Notes: generated from the sequence alone by a model not told the origin. A DNA stretch of 64,000 bases from Mitsuaria sp. PDC51 (GCF_900113225.1 NZ_FOZE01000001.1:1364001-1428000); one strand, 5' to 3'; shown: positions 35,283 to 44,688, counted from the stretch's first letter. Program-made: numbers and translations.

Positions 35283-37361
35283 ATGTCGAACTTGAGTCGC
35301 CACCTCGCCTGGGCGGGCGTGGCCATCCTCGGGGCGTTCGCCCTGGCCACCGTGGCGCTCGCCAACGGAGAAGCGGTGAGCGCCCTGTGGGTCGTCGTCG
35401 CCGCGATCTGCGTGTACCTCATCGGCTACCGCTACTACAGCCTCTTCCTGGCGACCAAGGTCCTGGGCCTGGACCCGACCCGCCAGACGCCCGCCTGGAA
35501 GTACAACGACGGGCTGGACTTCGTCCCCACCCACAAGTACGTCCTGTACGGCCATCACTTCGCCGCCATCGCCGGCGCGGGCCCGCTGGTCGGCCCCGTG
35601 CTCGCGGCGCAGATGGGTTACCTGCCGGGCCTGCTGTGGATCCTGGCCGGCGTGATCTTCGCCGGCGCGGTGCAGGACTTCATCGTGCTGTTCATCTCCA
35701 CGCGCCGCGACGGCCGCTCGCTGGGCGACCTCGTCAAGCAGGAGATGGGCACGGTGCCCGGCGTCATCGCGCTGTTCGGCGCGTTCATGATCATGATCAT
35801 CATCCTGGCGGTGCTGGCGCTGATCGTGGTGAAGGCGCTGGCGCACTCGCCCTGGGGCACCTTCACCGTCGCGGCGACGATCCCGGTCGCGCTGTTCATG
35901 GGCGTGTACCTGCGCTTCATCCGTCCGGGCCGCATCGGCGAGGTTTCCGTCATCGGCTTCGTGCTGCTGATGCTGGCGATCGTCGCCGGCCAGTGGGTGC
36001 ATGAGAGCCCGACCTGGGCGCCGATGTTCACCTACGACGGCAAGGTGCTGACGTGGATGCTGATCGGCTACGGCTTCGTCGCCGCCTGCATCCCGGTGTG
36101 GCTGCTGCTGGCGCCGCGCGACTACCTCTCCACCTTCCTGAAGATCGGCACGATCATCGCGCTGGCGATCGGCATCGTGGTCGTCGCCCCGCCGATGCAG
36201 ATGCCGTCGTTCACCCAGTTCGCGGCCGGCAACGGCCCGGTCTGGTCGGGCAACCTGTTCCCCTTCCTGTTCATCACCATCGCCTGCGGCGCGGTGTCGG
36301 GCTTCCATGCGCTGATCAGCTCGGGCACCACGCCCAAGATGCTGGACAACGAGGTCAACGCGCGCTTCATCGGCTACGGCGGCATGCTGGCCGAATCCTT
36401 CGTGGCGGTGATGGCGCTGGTGGCGGCCTCGTGCATCGAGCCGGGCGTCTACTTCGCGATGAACAGCCCGGCCGCGCTGGTCGGCAGCACGCCCGAGACG
36501 GTGGCGGCGACGCTCTCCACCTGGGGCTTCGTGATCACGCCGGAGATGCTGGTGCAGACCGCCAAGGACGTCGGCGAGAACACCATCCTGGCGCGCGCCG
36601 GTGGCGCTCCGACGCTGGCGGTGGGCATGGCGCACATCCTGCATCAGGTCGTGGGTGGCAAGGCGATGATGGCCTTCTGGTACCACTTCGCGATCCTGTT
36701 CGAGGCGCTGTTCATCCTGACCGCGGTCGACGCGGGCACCCGGGCGGGCCGCTTCATGCTGCAGGACCTGCTGGGCACCTTCGTGCCGGCGCTCAAGCGC
36801 ACCGAATCGCTGCCGGCCAACCTGATCGCCACGGGCCTGTGCGTGTCGGCCTGGGGCTACTTCCTGTACCAGGGCGTGGTGGATCCGCTGGGCGGCATCA
36901 ACACCTTGTGGCCGCTGTTCGGCATTGCCAACCAGATGCTGGCGGCGGTGGCGTTGCTGCTGGGCACGGTGGTGCTGTTCAAGATGAAGAAGGACCGTTA
37001 CGCGTGGACCACGATCGTGCCGGCGGCCTGGCTGCTGGTGTGCACGATGACGGCGGGCTGGCAGAAGATCTTCAGTGCCGATCCGAAGGTGGGCTTCCTG
37101 GCGCATGCCTCGAAGTACGCTGATTCCCTGGCGGCGGGCAAGGTCCTGGCGCCGGCCAAGAGCCTGGAGGCGATGGAGCGGGTGATCTTCAATGACCGGC
37201 TGGATGCTGCGCTGTGCGGCCTTTTCATGTTCGTCGTGATCAGCGTGCTGGTGTACAGCGTGAAGGCGGTGCTGAAGGCGCGTGCCGAGCGCAAGCCCAC
37301 GGTGCAGGAGACGCCGTTCGAGCGCATGCCTGAGGGCGCGGTGGCGGGCGGCCATGCTTAA
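35283..37361 (+). CDS. cstA: CstA-family carbon starvation protein / pyruvate transporter
   Basis: 692 residues, many membrane helices. Conserved CstA segments: HKYVLYGHHFAAIAGAGPLV, GPVLAAQMGYLPGLLWILAG, QDFIVLFISTRRDGRSLGDL, GFHALISSGTTPKMLDNE and EALFILTAVDAGTRAGRFML. CstA and its relative BtsT import pyruvate and, as proposed earlier, peptides. AAGGAG (35271-35276) supports ATG 35283. It is 194 bases after the response regulator and overlaps ybdD by 8 bases. A TCGCCCC-ga-GGGGCGA hairpin (35104-35119) separates it from the regulator gene. Confidence 0.95.
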   Translation: MSNLSRHLAWAGVAILGAFALATVALANGEAVSALWVVVAAICVYLIGYRYYSLFLATKVLGLDPTRQTPAWKYNDGLDFVPTHKYVLYGHHFAAIAGAGPLVGPVLAAQMGYLPGLLWILAGVIFAGAVQDFIVLFISTRRDGRSLGDLVKQEMGTVPGVIALFGAFMIMIIILAVLALIVVKALAHSPWGTFTVAATIPVALFMGVYLRFIRPGRIGEVSVIGFVLLMLAIVAGQWVHESPTWAPMFTYDGKVLTWMLIGYGFVAACIPVWLLLAPRDYLSTFLKIGTIIALAIGIVVVAPPMQMPSFTQFAAGNGPVWSGNLFPFLFITIACGAVSGFHALISSGTTPKMLDNEVNARFIGYGGMLAESFVAVMALVAASCIEPGVYFAMNSPAALVGSTPETVAATLSTWGFVITPEMLVQTAKDVGENTILARAGGAPTLAVGMAHILHQVVGGKAMMAFWYHFAILFEALFILTAVDAGTRAGRFMLQDLLGTFVPALKRTESLPANLIATGLCVSAWGYFLYQGVVDPLGGINTLWPLFGIANQMLAAVALLLGTVVLFKMKKDRYAWTTIVPAAWLLVCTMTAGWQKIFSADPKVGFLAHASKYADSLAAGKVLAPAKSLEAMERVIFNDRLDAALCGLFMFVVISVLVYSVKAVLKARAERKPTVQETPFERMPEGAVAGGHA

Positions 37362-37593
37362 GCAGGTGGCTGCGGACGCCGCGCAGGCGGCGTTGTCCGC
37401 TGCGTCGGACATGCTGCAGGCGGGCCGCTACATGGCCCGTGGCGTGCGTCAGCAGCTGATTGGCGCGGACTATGGTGCCTACCTGGCGCACATGGCGCGC
37501 ACGCATCCTGACGATGAGCCCCTGAGCTACGAGGCCTTCTTCCTCGAGCGCCAGGAGGCTCGCTACAGCGCCCGCACGGGCCGCTGCTGCTGA
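37354..37593 (+). CDS. ybdD: YbdD/YjiX family small protein (DUF466)
   Basis: 79 residues. The family end is clear: YGAYLAHMARTHPDDEPLSY, then EAFFLERQEARY and the terminal RCC. Members accompany CstA or BtsT and are thought to assist the transporter; the mechanism is not established. Compared with the usual motif Y-x-x-Y-V-x-H, the core is GADYGAYLAHM. ATG 37354 lies within the end of cstA, indicating coupling. Confidence 0.88.
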   Translation: MLKQVAADAAQAALSAASDMLQAGRYMARGVRQQLIGADYGAYLAHMARTHPDDEPLSYEAFFLERQEARYSARTGRCC

Positions 37594-37618
37594 CGCCAAC
37601 GCCCGACGCACTTTTCCA

Positions 37619-37640
37619 GAACGGCCCTCCGGGGCCGTTC
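37619..37640 (+). terminator. Terminator after cstA-ybdD
   Basis: GAACGGCCC-tccg-GGGCCGTTC, a perfect 9-bp stem 25 bases after the ybdD stop, followed by ttcg. The U-tract is short. Confidence 0.75.
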
Positions 37641-37652
37641 TTCGTGGGGGGG

Positions 37653-37796
37653 GCGCAGAACTGCCCGAGGCCGGCGGCGGAGCCCGCTTCCATAACTGAC
37701 CAGGCGCGTTCTGTTTGAGCGTCGCGAGCCGAAGGTGAGCAGAGCGAGTTGAGCGCCGAAAGCGGGCTCCGCCGCCGGCCTCGGGCAGTTTTGCGC
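37653..37796. repeat. Long inverted repeat (37-bp arms, one mismatch) around a 70-base centre
   Basis: Left arm 37653-37689 and right arm 37760-37796 are reverse complements except one position (G37658 opposite T37791); the inner 31 bp (37659-37689 / 37760-37790) are perfect. The centre (37690-37759) has no open frame of note and contains ctgtttgagcg and gcgagttgagcgc segments. It lies between the ybdD terminator and hyi. It may be a miniature inverted-repeat element, a dispersed genomic palindrome, or a very strong hairpin. No target-site duplication is obvious at the edges. Confidence 0.8.
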
Positions 37797-37805
37797 GGGC
37801 TCGGT

Positions 37806-37811
37806 GACACT
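37806..37811 (+). promoter_or_regulatory. Candidate -10 hexamer, leaderless-type, hyi-like gene
   Basis: GACACT, seven bases (acgccgc), then ATG 37819. It begins ten bases after the long inverted repeat. Confidence 0.35.
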
Positions 37812-37818
37812 ACGCCGC

Positions 37819-38637
37819 ATGCTTCGATTCGCAGCCAACCTAGGTTTCCTGTACCAGGATCTCCCGTTCCTCGACCGTTTCTCTGCTGCAGCCCGCGACG
37901 GGTTCGCGGCTGTGGAGTGTTTGTTCCCGTACGACGTGCCGGCTGCTGACTTGCGAGCGCGGGCGGATGCGGCGGGCGTTGAGGTCGTGTTGATCAATGC
38001 CCCGCCGGGCGACTGGGCGTCGGGTGAACGTGGTTTGGCGTCGCTGGCGGGGCGGGAGGCTGACTTTCGAGATTCGATCGAGCGCGGGCTGGATTACGCG
38101 AGCCGGGTGGGGTCGCCGCGGCTGCACGTGCTGGCGGGGGTGTTGCCGCCGGATGTTTCGCGCGATGCCGCGCTCGCGCGCTACGAGGCGGGTCTGCGCT
38201 GGGCGGCGGAGCAGGGCGCACGCGCGGGCGTGACGCTGATGATCGAGCCCATCAATCCGCACGACATGCCGGGCTACCTGCTGCAGCGCCAGGAGGAGGC
38301 GCATGCGATCGTCGATCGCATTGGTGCGACGCATCTGAGGGTCCAGATGGACCTGTACCACTGCGCGCGTGTCGAGGGGGATGTGGTCGTGCAGGTGCGG
38401 CGCTGGCTGCCGACGGGTCGTGTCGCGCATTGCCAGATCGCCGGCGTGCCGGGCCGGCATGAGCCGGACGTGGGCTCGCTGGACTGGCGCGGCGCGCTGG
38501 CTGCAATCGACGAGATCGCGGCGGCCACCGGCTGGGACGGCTGGATCGGCTGCGAGTACCGGCCGCGGCGGGGCGATGTCGCAGGTGGCACCTCCGACGG
38601 TTTGGTCTGGATGCGAGGGTTGAGTAGCAAGGATTGA
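37819..38637 (+). CDS. hyi: Hydroxypyruvate isomerase-like TIM-barrel protein
   Basis: 272 residues. Hyi-family features: LRFAANLGFLYQDLPFLDRF at the start, GFAAVECLFPYDV, LINAPPGDWASGERGLA, LMIEPINPHDMPGYLL and HCQIAGVPGRHEPDVGSLDW near the end. Hyi converts hydroxypyruvate to tartronate semialdehyde in glyoxylate metabolism. The metal ligands of the AP-endonuclease-2-like barrel (Glu in MIEP, His/Gln in HCQIAG, Glu in GCEYRP) are kept. ATG 37819 is chosen over GTG 37804. Base composition is slightly lower in GC than neighbours. No other glyoxylate gene is adjacent. Confidence 0.85.
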   Translation: MLRFAANLGFLYQDLPFLDRFSAAARDGFAAVECLFPYDVPAADLRARADAAGVEVVLINAPPGDWASGERGLASLAGREADFRDSIERGLDYASRVGSPRLHVLAGVLPPDVSRDAALARYEAGLRWAAEQGARAGVTLMIEPINPHDMPGYLLQRQEEAHAIVDRIGATHLRVQMDLYHCARVEGDVVVQVRRWLPTGRVAHCQIAGVPGRHEPDVGSLDWRGALAAIDEIAAATGWDGWIGCEYRPRRGDVAGGTSDGLVWMRGLSSKD

Positions 38638-38723
38638 TGGCCAGACCCACCTAACGAGGTCGGCGCCTGAGCCGCCACGACCTGCAATAGCGATCCCGGT
38701 TTAGAAGGGGTCTCAACACGATC

Positions 38724-38751
38724 GCTGCCTGTCTCCAAGAGCACAGGCAGC
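38724..38751 (+). promoter_or_regulatory. Hairpin immediately before the protease start
   Basis: GCTGCCTGT-N10-ACAGGCAGC: perfect 9-bp arms; the right arm ends five bases before the protease ATG at 38756 and would occupy the ribosome-binding region. It may control translation or be a terminator of hyi transcription. There is no T-run. Confidence 0.5.
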
Positions 38752-38755
38752 GACG

Positions 38756-40537
38756 ATGAGCACCAGGATCCAACGAGCGGCGATCGCGATCGCCACGGCA
38801 GCGGCGGCCACCAAGGCCCTCGCCATCGGTATCAACGAACAGCGGTTCGAGGCCCTCGGTGGCCGGCTCGACGAACCGCTGTCCTTCCTGCACCTGGTGC
38901 AGACCCCCCTGGAGCGGGAGAGCCTCCGGCCCAGGTTCCGCAACGTGGGCCAGTTGCGCTTTCCCGGCACCGACCGCGACTGCACCGCGACCTGGCTCGG
39001 CGAAGACGAGCAGCATGCCTTCGTCATGACCGCGGCGCATTGCGTGGCCAGTGATTTCCGGCACGCCCCCTGGGCCCGGTCCTTGGGGCCGGTGACGTTG
39101 AGCAGCCGTCTCCCGTCGAGGCATGAAGGGCGAGGCCTGGCCTTCATCCCGATGCCGCGCCCGTCGCAGGACGGCGACGCGGTTGAGCAGGACGGCAGCG
39201 CCAGCGACAGCGACCTGGCGATCCTGCGGCTGCCGCGCCGGACGGCTCGCCCGCTGGCGTCGGAAACGCCGCCATTGCTCGACGACCTCGACGACGACCC
39301 CGTCGCCAGCGCCCATCCCGTGGGGGCGGTCACCGAGTTCGTCGGTTATGGCGCCTGGCATGTCGGCACCCGGTCGATTGACCGCGCCGGGCGCCTCTGG
39401 GCCCGTGCGCCCGGCCGCGCGACCGGGCGCGCGCGGCAGCGGTTCACCGTCGGCTATCAGCCGACCGGCGACACCGATCGCTGGTTCACGCTGACCTCGG
39501 GCGACAGCGGCGGTGCCTTCTGGCAGGCGCGCTGGGGTTACTGGCATGTCGTCGCCACGGCGAGCGCCCGTGACAAGGGCTGGCGTGGCTCGGAAGGCCC
39601 TCGCATGGCGGCGCTCGTCCACTGGGTGAAAGGCGTCTTCCCCGGCATCCGCACCTTGAGCGACCGCCTCAGCGTCGGCGCCGGCGCCCCGTTCGTTTCC
39701 CGCGATCACTCGGAAGACGTCTCGAGCGGCACGGTGGTCTATCTCGTGCCGGCGCAGACCGGGGCCACCGGGCCTGCCGAGCCCGCCACTTCCGGCGCCT
39801 CGGGCTACAGCGTCATCCAGGCCGTCGTGGAGGACGAACTGACGCGCCACCGGGCCGAGATCCGTCTGCGCGGCCAGCGCGAGACCGGTTGCGGCTGGGC
39901 CTCGCGGATGGAGGACGACACCACGTGCGGCGAGCGGCGGGGCGCCCGCCTGACGGTGTCCTTCCATGCGGAAGACAACCCCGGACTGATGCGAGGCAGC
40001 TATGTCGGCCAGATCGAGATCGAGGCGGTCGGCACGAGCGACGGGCGTTATCGCGAGCGCTTCCCGCTGCGGTTGCGGATCGGGCACCTGACCGCAGGCA
40101 CCGTCACGGCGAGCCGTGGCTACGAGTCGCCGGATCTGGCGGGGCTGCTTTCCGCGCAAGACGGCTCGCCAGTGCGTGTCGCGCTGCCCGTCCAGACGCG
40201 TGCGCATCGCGATGGGGAGGCGCCCGGCGGCGTGCAGCCCTCGAGTCGCGTCATCGTGACGGTGAGGGATGTGCTGGAAGGCCGGGATCGGACCCTTGTG
40301 CTGCGCGCGTTCCGGCGGCCGGCGACTGCCGGCGCCTGCGCGCCGATGCCGATGGCAGCGACGGTCGATTGCGAGGGGCGCCGGCTGTCGCGGGTGAGCC
40401 TGCAGTTCGTCGAGGGCGACAATCCGGGCCTGCCGGCGGGGCTCTATCGGGGACGCGTGTTCCTGGAGGCGCGCGGCGGACCCGGCGGCACACGCCGTGA
40501 GCTGATCGGTGTCGGGTTGAACGTCGACACGCTCTGA
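38756..40537 (+). CDS. Secreted trypsin-like serine protease with two C-terminal repeat domains
   Basis: 593 residues. A signal-like N-terminus (RAAIAIATAAAATKALA) precedes an S1-type domain with the triad His95 (MTAAHC), Asp153 (SDSDLAILRLP) and Ser251 (TSGDSGGAF). Cys76 and Cys96 could pair. After about residue 345 the rest holds two related modules, each with a DNPGL-x-x-G-x-Y-x-G core: HAEDNPGLMRGSYVGQIEIE (near 406-425) and VEGDNPGLPAGLYRGRVFLE (near 558-577), each preceded by paired cysteines. They look like beta-sandwich domains. No known family name for the modules comes to mind. It is probably exported and digests or binds extracellular material. Confidence 0.78.
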   Translation: MSTRIQRAAIAIATAAAATKALAIGINEQRFEALGGRLDEPLSFLHLVQTPLERESLRPRFRNVGQLRFPGTDRDCTATWLGEDEQHAFVMTAAHCVASDFRHAPWARSLGPVTLSSRLPSRHEGRGLAFIPMPRPSQDGDAVEQDGSASDSDLAILRLPRRTARPLASETPPLLDDLDDDPVASAHPVGAVTEFVGYGAWHVGTRSIDRAGRLWARAPGRATGRARQRFTVGYQPTGDTDRWFTLTSGDSGGAFWQARWGYWHVVATASARDKGWRGSEGPRMAALVHWVKGVFPGIRTLSDRLSVGAGAPFVSRDHSEDVSSGTVVYLVPAQTGATGPAEPATSGASGYSVIQAVVEDELTRHRAEIRLRGQRETGCGWASRMEDDTTCGERRGARLTVSFHAEDNPGLMRGSYVGQIEIEAVGTSDGRYRERFPLRLRIGHLTAGTVTASRGYESPDLAGLLSAQDGSPVRVALPVQTRAHRDGEAPGGVQPSSRVIVTVRDVLEGRDRTLVLRAFRRPATAGACAPMPMAATVDCEGRRLSRVSLQFVEGDNPGLPAGLYRGRVFLEARGGPGGTRRELIGVGLNVDTL

Positions 40538-40596
40538 CCCCACGCCGATCCCGCGGGATCGCCCGCGGCGACGCGCCGACCCGCGCGACCATGAGA

Positions 40597-40629
40597 AAGG
40601 CCGCCGGCCCGCAGGGGCTCGGCGGCCTT
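40597..40629. terminator. Bidirectional terminator between the protease and ileS
   Basis: AAGGCCGCCG / CGGCGGCCTT, perfect 10-bp stem with a 13-base loop. On the minus strand it is followed by TCTC, serving ileS; on the plus strand it lies 60 bases after the protease stop. Confidence 0.75.
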
Positions 40630-40648
40630 GCCGTCGATGCGCGCAGGC

Positions 40649-43492
40649 TCAGGCCACCGTGCGCGTCTCGCCGTCGCCGTGGAGGTTGCTCTCGCAGCGG
40701 CCGCAGATCGTGGGATGCGCCGGATTGGCGCCGACGTCCGCGCGGTAGTGCCAGCAGCGCTCGCACTTCTGGTGCGTCGACGGCGTCACGGTGATGCTCA
40801 GTTCATCGGCGAGCACCGCGTTCGCGGCCGAGGTGATCAGCACGAACTTCAGGTCGTCGCCCAGGCTGCTCAGCAGCGCCAGGTCCTCGCCGTTCACGCC
40901 CAGCGTGATCTCCGCCTGCAGCGACGAGCCGATCGCGCCGGTCGTGCGCACCGCTTCGATCGCCTTGTTCACCGCGTCCCGGACCTCGTGGATGCGGTTC
41001 CACTTGGCGATCAGGCCGTCGTCATGCGCGACGCCGAAGGACCAGAAGGTCTCGGTGAAGATCGTGTCGCCGGCCTGCTTGCCGGCGAAGACCTTCCAGG
41101 CTTCCTCGGCGGTGAAGCTCAGGAACGGCGCCATCCAGCGCAGCATCGCGTGGGTGATGTGCCACAGCGCGGTCTGCGCCGAACGGCGCGCGGCCGACTT
41201 CGGCGCGCTGGTGTACAGGCGGTCCTTCAGCACGTCCAGGTAGAACGCGCCCAGGTCCTCCGAGCAGTAGACCTGCAGCTTGGCCACCACCGGGTGGAAC
41301 TCGTAGCGCTGGTAATGCGCCAGGATCTCCTCCTGGAACTGCGCGGCGCGCGCCAGCGCATAGCGGTCGGCCTCGAGCAGCTGGTCCATCGGCACGGCGT
41401 CGCGGGCGGCGTCGAAGTCCGAGGTGTTGGCCAGCAGGAAGCGCAGCGTGTTGCGGATGCGGCGGTAACCGTCCACCACGCGGTCCAGGATCTTCTTGTC
41501 GCCGGCGATGTCGCCCGAGTAGTCCGATGCCGCCACCCACAGCCGGATGATCTCGGCACCCAGCGACTTGCTGGTCTCCTGCGGATCGACGCCGTTGCCC
41601 AGCGACTTGCTCATCTTGCGGCCCTGGCTGTCCACGGTGAAGCCGTGGGTCAGCAGGCCGCGATAGGGCGCGCGGCCATTGATCGCGCACGAGATCAGCA
41701 GCGACGAGTGGAACCAGCCGCGATGCTGGTCATGGCCCTCGAGATAGAGGTCGGCCTCGGGGCCGGTCTCGTGCGCCGCGCCGGCATGCGAGCCCTTGAG
41801 CACGTGCTGGAAGGTGGAGCCCGAGTCGAACCACACGTCGAGGATGTCCTGGCCCTTCGAGTACTGCTCGGCCTCGGCGCCCAGCCACTCGGCCGGGTCG
41901 AGCTTGGACCAGGCCTCGATGCCGCCGGCCTCGACCAACTGCGCGGCGCGCTCGATGAACTCGAGCGTCTTCGGATGCGGCTGGCCGCTGTCCTTGTGCA
42001 GGAAGATCGGCAGCGGCACGCCCCAGCTGCGCTGGCGCGAGATGCACCAGTCGGGCCGTCCGGCGATCATGTCGTGCAGCCGGGTGCGGCCGTTCTCCGG
42101 ATAGAAGCTGGTCTGCTCGATGGCGTCCAGCGCCAGCTGGCGCAGCGTCTTCTCCGCCTTGTCGACGGTGAACACGCCGTCGCCTTCGTCCATGCGCACG
42201 AACCACTGCGCCGCGGCGCGGTAGATCACCGGGCTCTTGTGGCGCCAGCAGTGCGGGTAGCTGTGGCTGATCTTGCTCTGGGCCATCAGGCGGCCGGCAT
42301 CCTGCAGCGCCTGCGCGATGACCGGGTTGGCCTTCCAGATGTGCTGGCCGCCGAACAGCGGCAACTCGGCCTCATAGACGCCGTTGCCCTGCACCGGATT
42401 CTTGATGTCCTTGAACGTCATTCCGTGCGCCATGCACGAGTTGAAGTCGTCCACGCCGTAGGCCGGCGCCGAGTGGACCACGCCGGTGCCGTCGTCGGCG
42501 GTGGCGTAGTCGGCCAGGTAGACGGGGCTTTCGCGGTCGAAGCCCGGATGCACGTGGGCCAGCGGGTGCTTGAACTTCAGCAGCTCCAGCGACTTGCCCG
42601 GCGTCACGGCGACCTGCCGGCCCTCGATGCCCCAGCGGGCCAGGCACTTCTCGACCAGCGCCTCGGCCACGACGAAGTAGCCGCGCTCGGTGTCCACCAG
42701 CGCATAGGGCAGCTCGGGGTTCAGGTTGAGCGCCTGGTTGGCGGGGATGGTCCAGGGCGTGGTCGTCCAGATGACGGTGAACGCGTCCTTGTCGAGCTTC
42801 TGCAGGCCGAAGGCCGCCGCCAGCTTGTCCGGCTCGGCGCTCAGGAAGGCCACGTCGACGGCGGGCGACTGCTTGTCGGCGTACTCGATCTCGAACTCGG
42901 CCAGCGAGGAGCCGCAGTCGAAGCACCAGTACACCGGCTTGAGGCCGCGGTACACGAAGCCGCGCTCGAACAGGCGCTTGAGCACGCGGATCTCGCCGGC
43001 CTCGTTCTTGAAGTCCATCGTGCGGTAGGGGTGGTCCCAGTCGCCGAGCACGCCCAGGCGCTTGAAGTCGGCGCGCTGCTGGTCGATCTGTTCGCCGGCG
43101 TACTTGCGGCTCTTGGCCTGCACCTCGTCGCGCGGCAGGCCGCGGCCGAAGGTCTTCTCGATCTGGTTCTCGATCGGCAGGCCGTGGCAGTCCCAGCCCG
43201 GGATGTAGGCGGCGTCGAAGCCCTCGAGCTGGCGCGCCTTGACGATCATGTCCTTGAGGATCTTGTTGACCGCGTGACCCATGTGGATCTGGCCGTTGGC
43301 ATAGGGCGGGCCGTCGTGCAGCACGAACTTGGGCTTGCCCTGGCGCGCCACGCGCAGGCGCTGGTAGACGCCCTGGTCCTCCCATTCCTTGACCCAGCCC
43401 GGCTCGCGCTTGGGCAGGTCGCCGCGCATGGGGAAGGGCGTGTCGGGCAGGTTGAGCGTGGCGCGGTAGTCGGGCTTGGACGTGTCGGTCAT
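40649..43492 (-). CDS. ileS: Isoleucyl-tRNA synthetase
   Basis: 947 residues, full length. Class I signatures: the HIGH-type HMGH (70-73) in [18 protein letters not shown], and [14 protein letters not shown]. The C-terminal zinc site reads [14 protein letters not shown] and [11 protein letters not shown], the bacterial type 1 form. The tRNA-Ile charging and editing (CP1) domains are complete. ribF lies 132 bases upstream on the same strand, as in the classic ribF-ileS-lspA order, but lspA is displaced. Confidence 0.98.
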   Translation of the reverse strand: MTDTSKPDYRATLNLPDTPFPMRGDLPKREPGWVKEWEDQGVYQRLRVARQGKPKFVLHDGPPYANGQIHMGHAVNKILKDMIVKARQLEGFDAAYIPGWDCHGLPIENQIEKTFGRGLPRDEVQAKSRKYAGEQIDQQRADFKRLGVLGDWDHPYRTMDFKNEAGEIRVLKRLFERGFVYRGLKPVYWCFDCGSSLAEFEIEYADKQSPAVDVAFLSAEPDKLAAAFGLQKLDKDAFTVIWTTTPWTIPANQALNLNPELPYALVDTERGYFVVAEALVEKCLARWGIEGRQVAVTPGKSLELLKFKHPLAHVHPGFDRESPVYLADYATADDGTGVVHSAPAYGVDDFNSCMAHGMTFKDIKNPVQGNGVYEAELPLFGGQHIWKANPVIAQALQDAGRLMAQSKISHSYPHCWRHKSPVIYRAAAQWFVRMDEGDGVFTVDKAEKTLRQLALDAIEQTSFYPENGRTRLHDMIAGRPDWCISRQRSWGVPLPIFLHKDSGQPHPKTLEFIERAAQLVEAGGIEAWSKLDPAEWLGAEAEQYSKGQDILDVWFDSGSTFQHVLKGSHAGAAHETGPEADLYLEGHDQHRGWFHSSLLISCAINGRAPYRGLLTHGFTVDSQGRKMSKSLGNGVDPQETSKSLGAEIIRLWVAASDYSGDIAGDKKILDRVVDGYRRIRNTLRFLLANTSDFDAARDAVPMDQLLEADRYALARAAQFQEEILAHYQRYEFHPVVAKLQVYCSEDLGAFYLDVLKDRLYTSAPKSAARRSAQTALWHITHAMLRWMAPFLSFTAEEAWKVFAGKQAGDTIFTETFWSFGVAHDDGLIAKWNRIHEVRDAVNKAIEAVRTTGAIGSSLQAEITLGVNGEDLALLSSLGDDLKFVLITSAANAVLADELSITVTPSTHQKCERCWHYRADVGANPAHPTICGRCESNLHGDGETRTVA

Positions 43493-43624
43493 GGCAGCGG
43501 CAATCGAAGAGGGCAGCCCCGGCGTGCGCGGGGCGGCGAGGCATGAAGAGAAGGGCGCGGAGGCGGCGAGGTGGGATGCACTGGGCCGCGCGCCGGCTGA
43601 GCGCAGGGGAGGGCGGTCAGCCCT

Positions 43625-44680
43625 TCAAATTCGGTCGCGGGTGGTCTGACGGCGGACGGCGGCGTGGGTGGCCGCCTGTTGCGCGAAGTACTCGCGCGCC
43701 TGACGGACGTCTTCGCGGATCGCGGCCGTCAACGAATCAAGCCCGTCGAAACGGGCTTCATCGCGCAGTTTTTGGAGGAGTTCCACGCGCACGAGTTTAC
43801 CGTAGGCCTCCGCGGCCCCCAGGCGGGCGGCCAGGTCCGCCGGCCAGTCCAGCGCGTGGACTTCCAGCAGCACCCGCCCCGCGTCCTCGACGGTGGGGCG
43901 CACGCCCAGCGAGGCGACGCCGTCCAGCGCCGGGCCCTCGTCCCCGTCGATGCCGTGCACCCGCACCGCGAAGATGCCGTGCGCGGCCGGCTTGTCGTGG
44001 TCGAAGCGCAGGTTCAGCGTGCGGAAGCCGTCGCCGCGGCCGGGCGCGGTCTCGGCCAGCTGGCGGCCCAGCTTCTGGCCGTGGATCACATGGCCGGAGA
44101 TCGCATACGGCCGGCCCAGCAGCCGCGCCGCGCCGTCCATGTCGCCGGCGGCCAGCGCCTCGCGCACGGCCGAGCTCGACACCCGCAGCCCATGCACCTC
44201 GTAGCTCATCATCCGGGCGACGTCGAAGCCCAGCCGCTGCCCGGCGGCGTCCAGGGTCGCGTAGTCGCCCTGGCGCTTGGCGCCGAAACGGAAGTCGTCG
44301 CCGACGAGCACGTACTTCGCGCCCAGGCCCTCGACCAGCACCTGCTGGATGAAGTCCTGCGCCGGCAGCGAGGCCAGCGCCTCGTCGAAGCGCAGCACCA
44401 CGACCTGGTCCACGCCGCAGCGCTCGAGCTCCTGCAGCTTGTCGCGCAGCGTGGCGATGCGCGCCGGCGCCAGTTCGGGCTTGCCGAGCTTGCTGGCGAA
44501 GAAGTCGCGCGGGTGCGGCTCGAAGGTCAGCACGCAGGTCGGCAGGCCGCGGTGGCGGGCCTCGGACAGCAGCAGCGCCAGCATGGCCTGATGGCCGCGG
44601 TGGACACCGTCGAAGTTGCCGATCGTCAGCGCGCAGTGCGCCGCGACGCCGGGATGGTGGAAGCCTCGGAAAACGTGCAT
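43625..44680 (-). CDS. ribF: Bifunctional riboflavin kinase / FAD synthetase
   Basis: 351 residues. The N-terminal FAD synthetase half has TIGNFDGVHRGHQAMLALLL and YVLVGDDFRFGAKRQGD; the C-terminal riboflavin kinase half has GRPYAISGHVIHGQKLGRQL and ASLGVRPTVEDAGRVLLEVH. RibF converts riboflavin to FMN and FMN to FAD. The start has no ribosome binding site; GATAAT lies eight bases upstream on the minus strand. It probably heads the ribF-ileS transcription unit. Confidence 0.95.
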   Translation of the reverse strand: MHVFRGFHHPGVAAHCALTIGNFDGVHRGHQAMLALLLSEARHRGLPTCVLTFEPHPRDFFASKLGKPELAPARIATLRDKLQELERCGVDQVVVLRFDEALASLPAQDFIQQVLVEGLGAKYVLVGDDFRFGAKRQGDYATLDAAGQRLGFDVARMMSYEVHGLRVSSSAVREALAAGDMDGAARLLGRPYAISGHVIHGQKLGRQLAETAPGRGDGFRTLNLRFDHDKPAAHGIFAVRVHGIDGDEGPALDGVASLGVRPTVEDAGRVLLEVHALDWPADLAARLGAAEAYGKLVRVELLQKLRDEARFDGLDSLTAAIREDVRQAREYFAQQAATHAAVRRQTTRDRI

Positions 44681-44688
44681 GGGCCGGG

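Noticed and set aside
40628-43546. 972-residue plus-strand open frame opposite ileS
   Set aside because: It is antisense to a complete IleS and has no motif.
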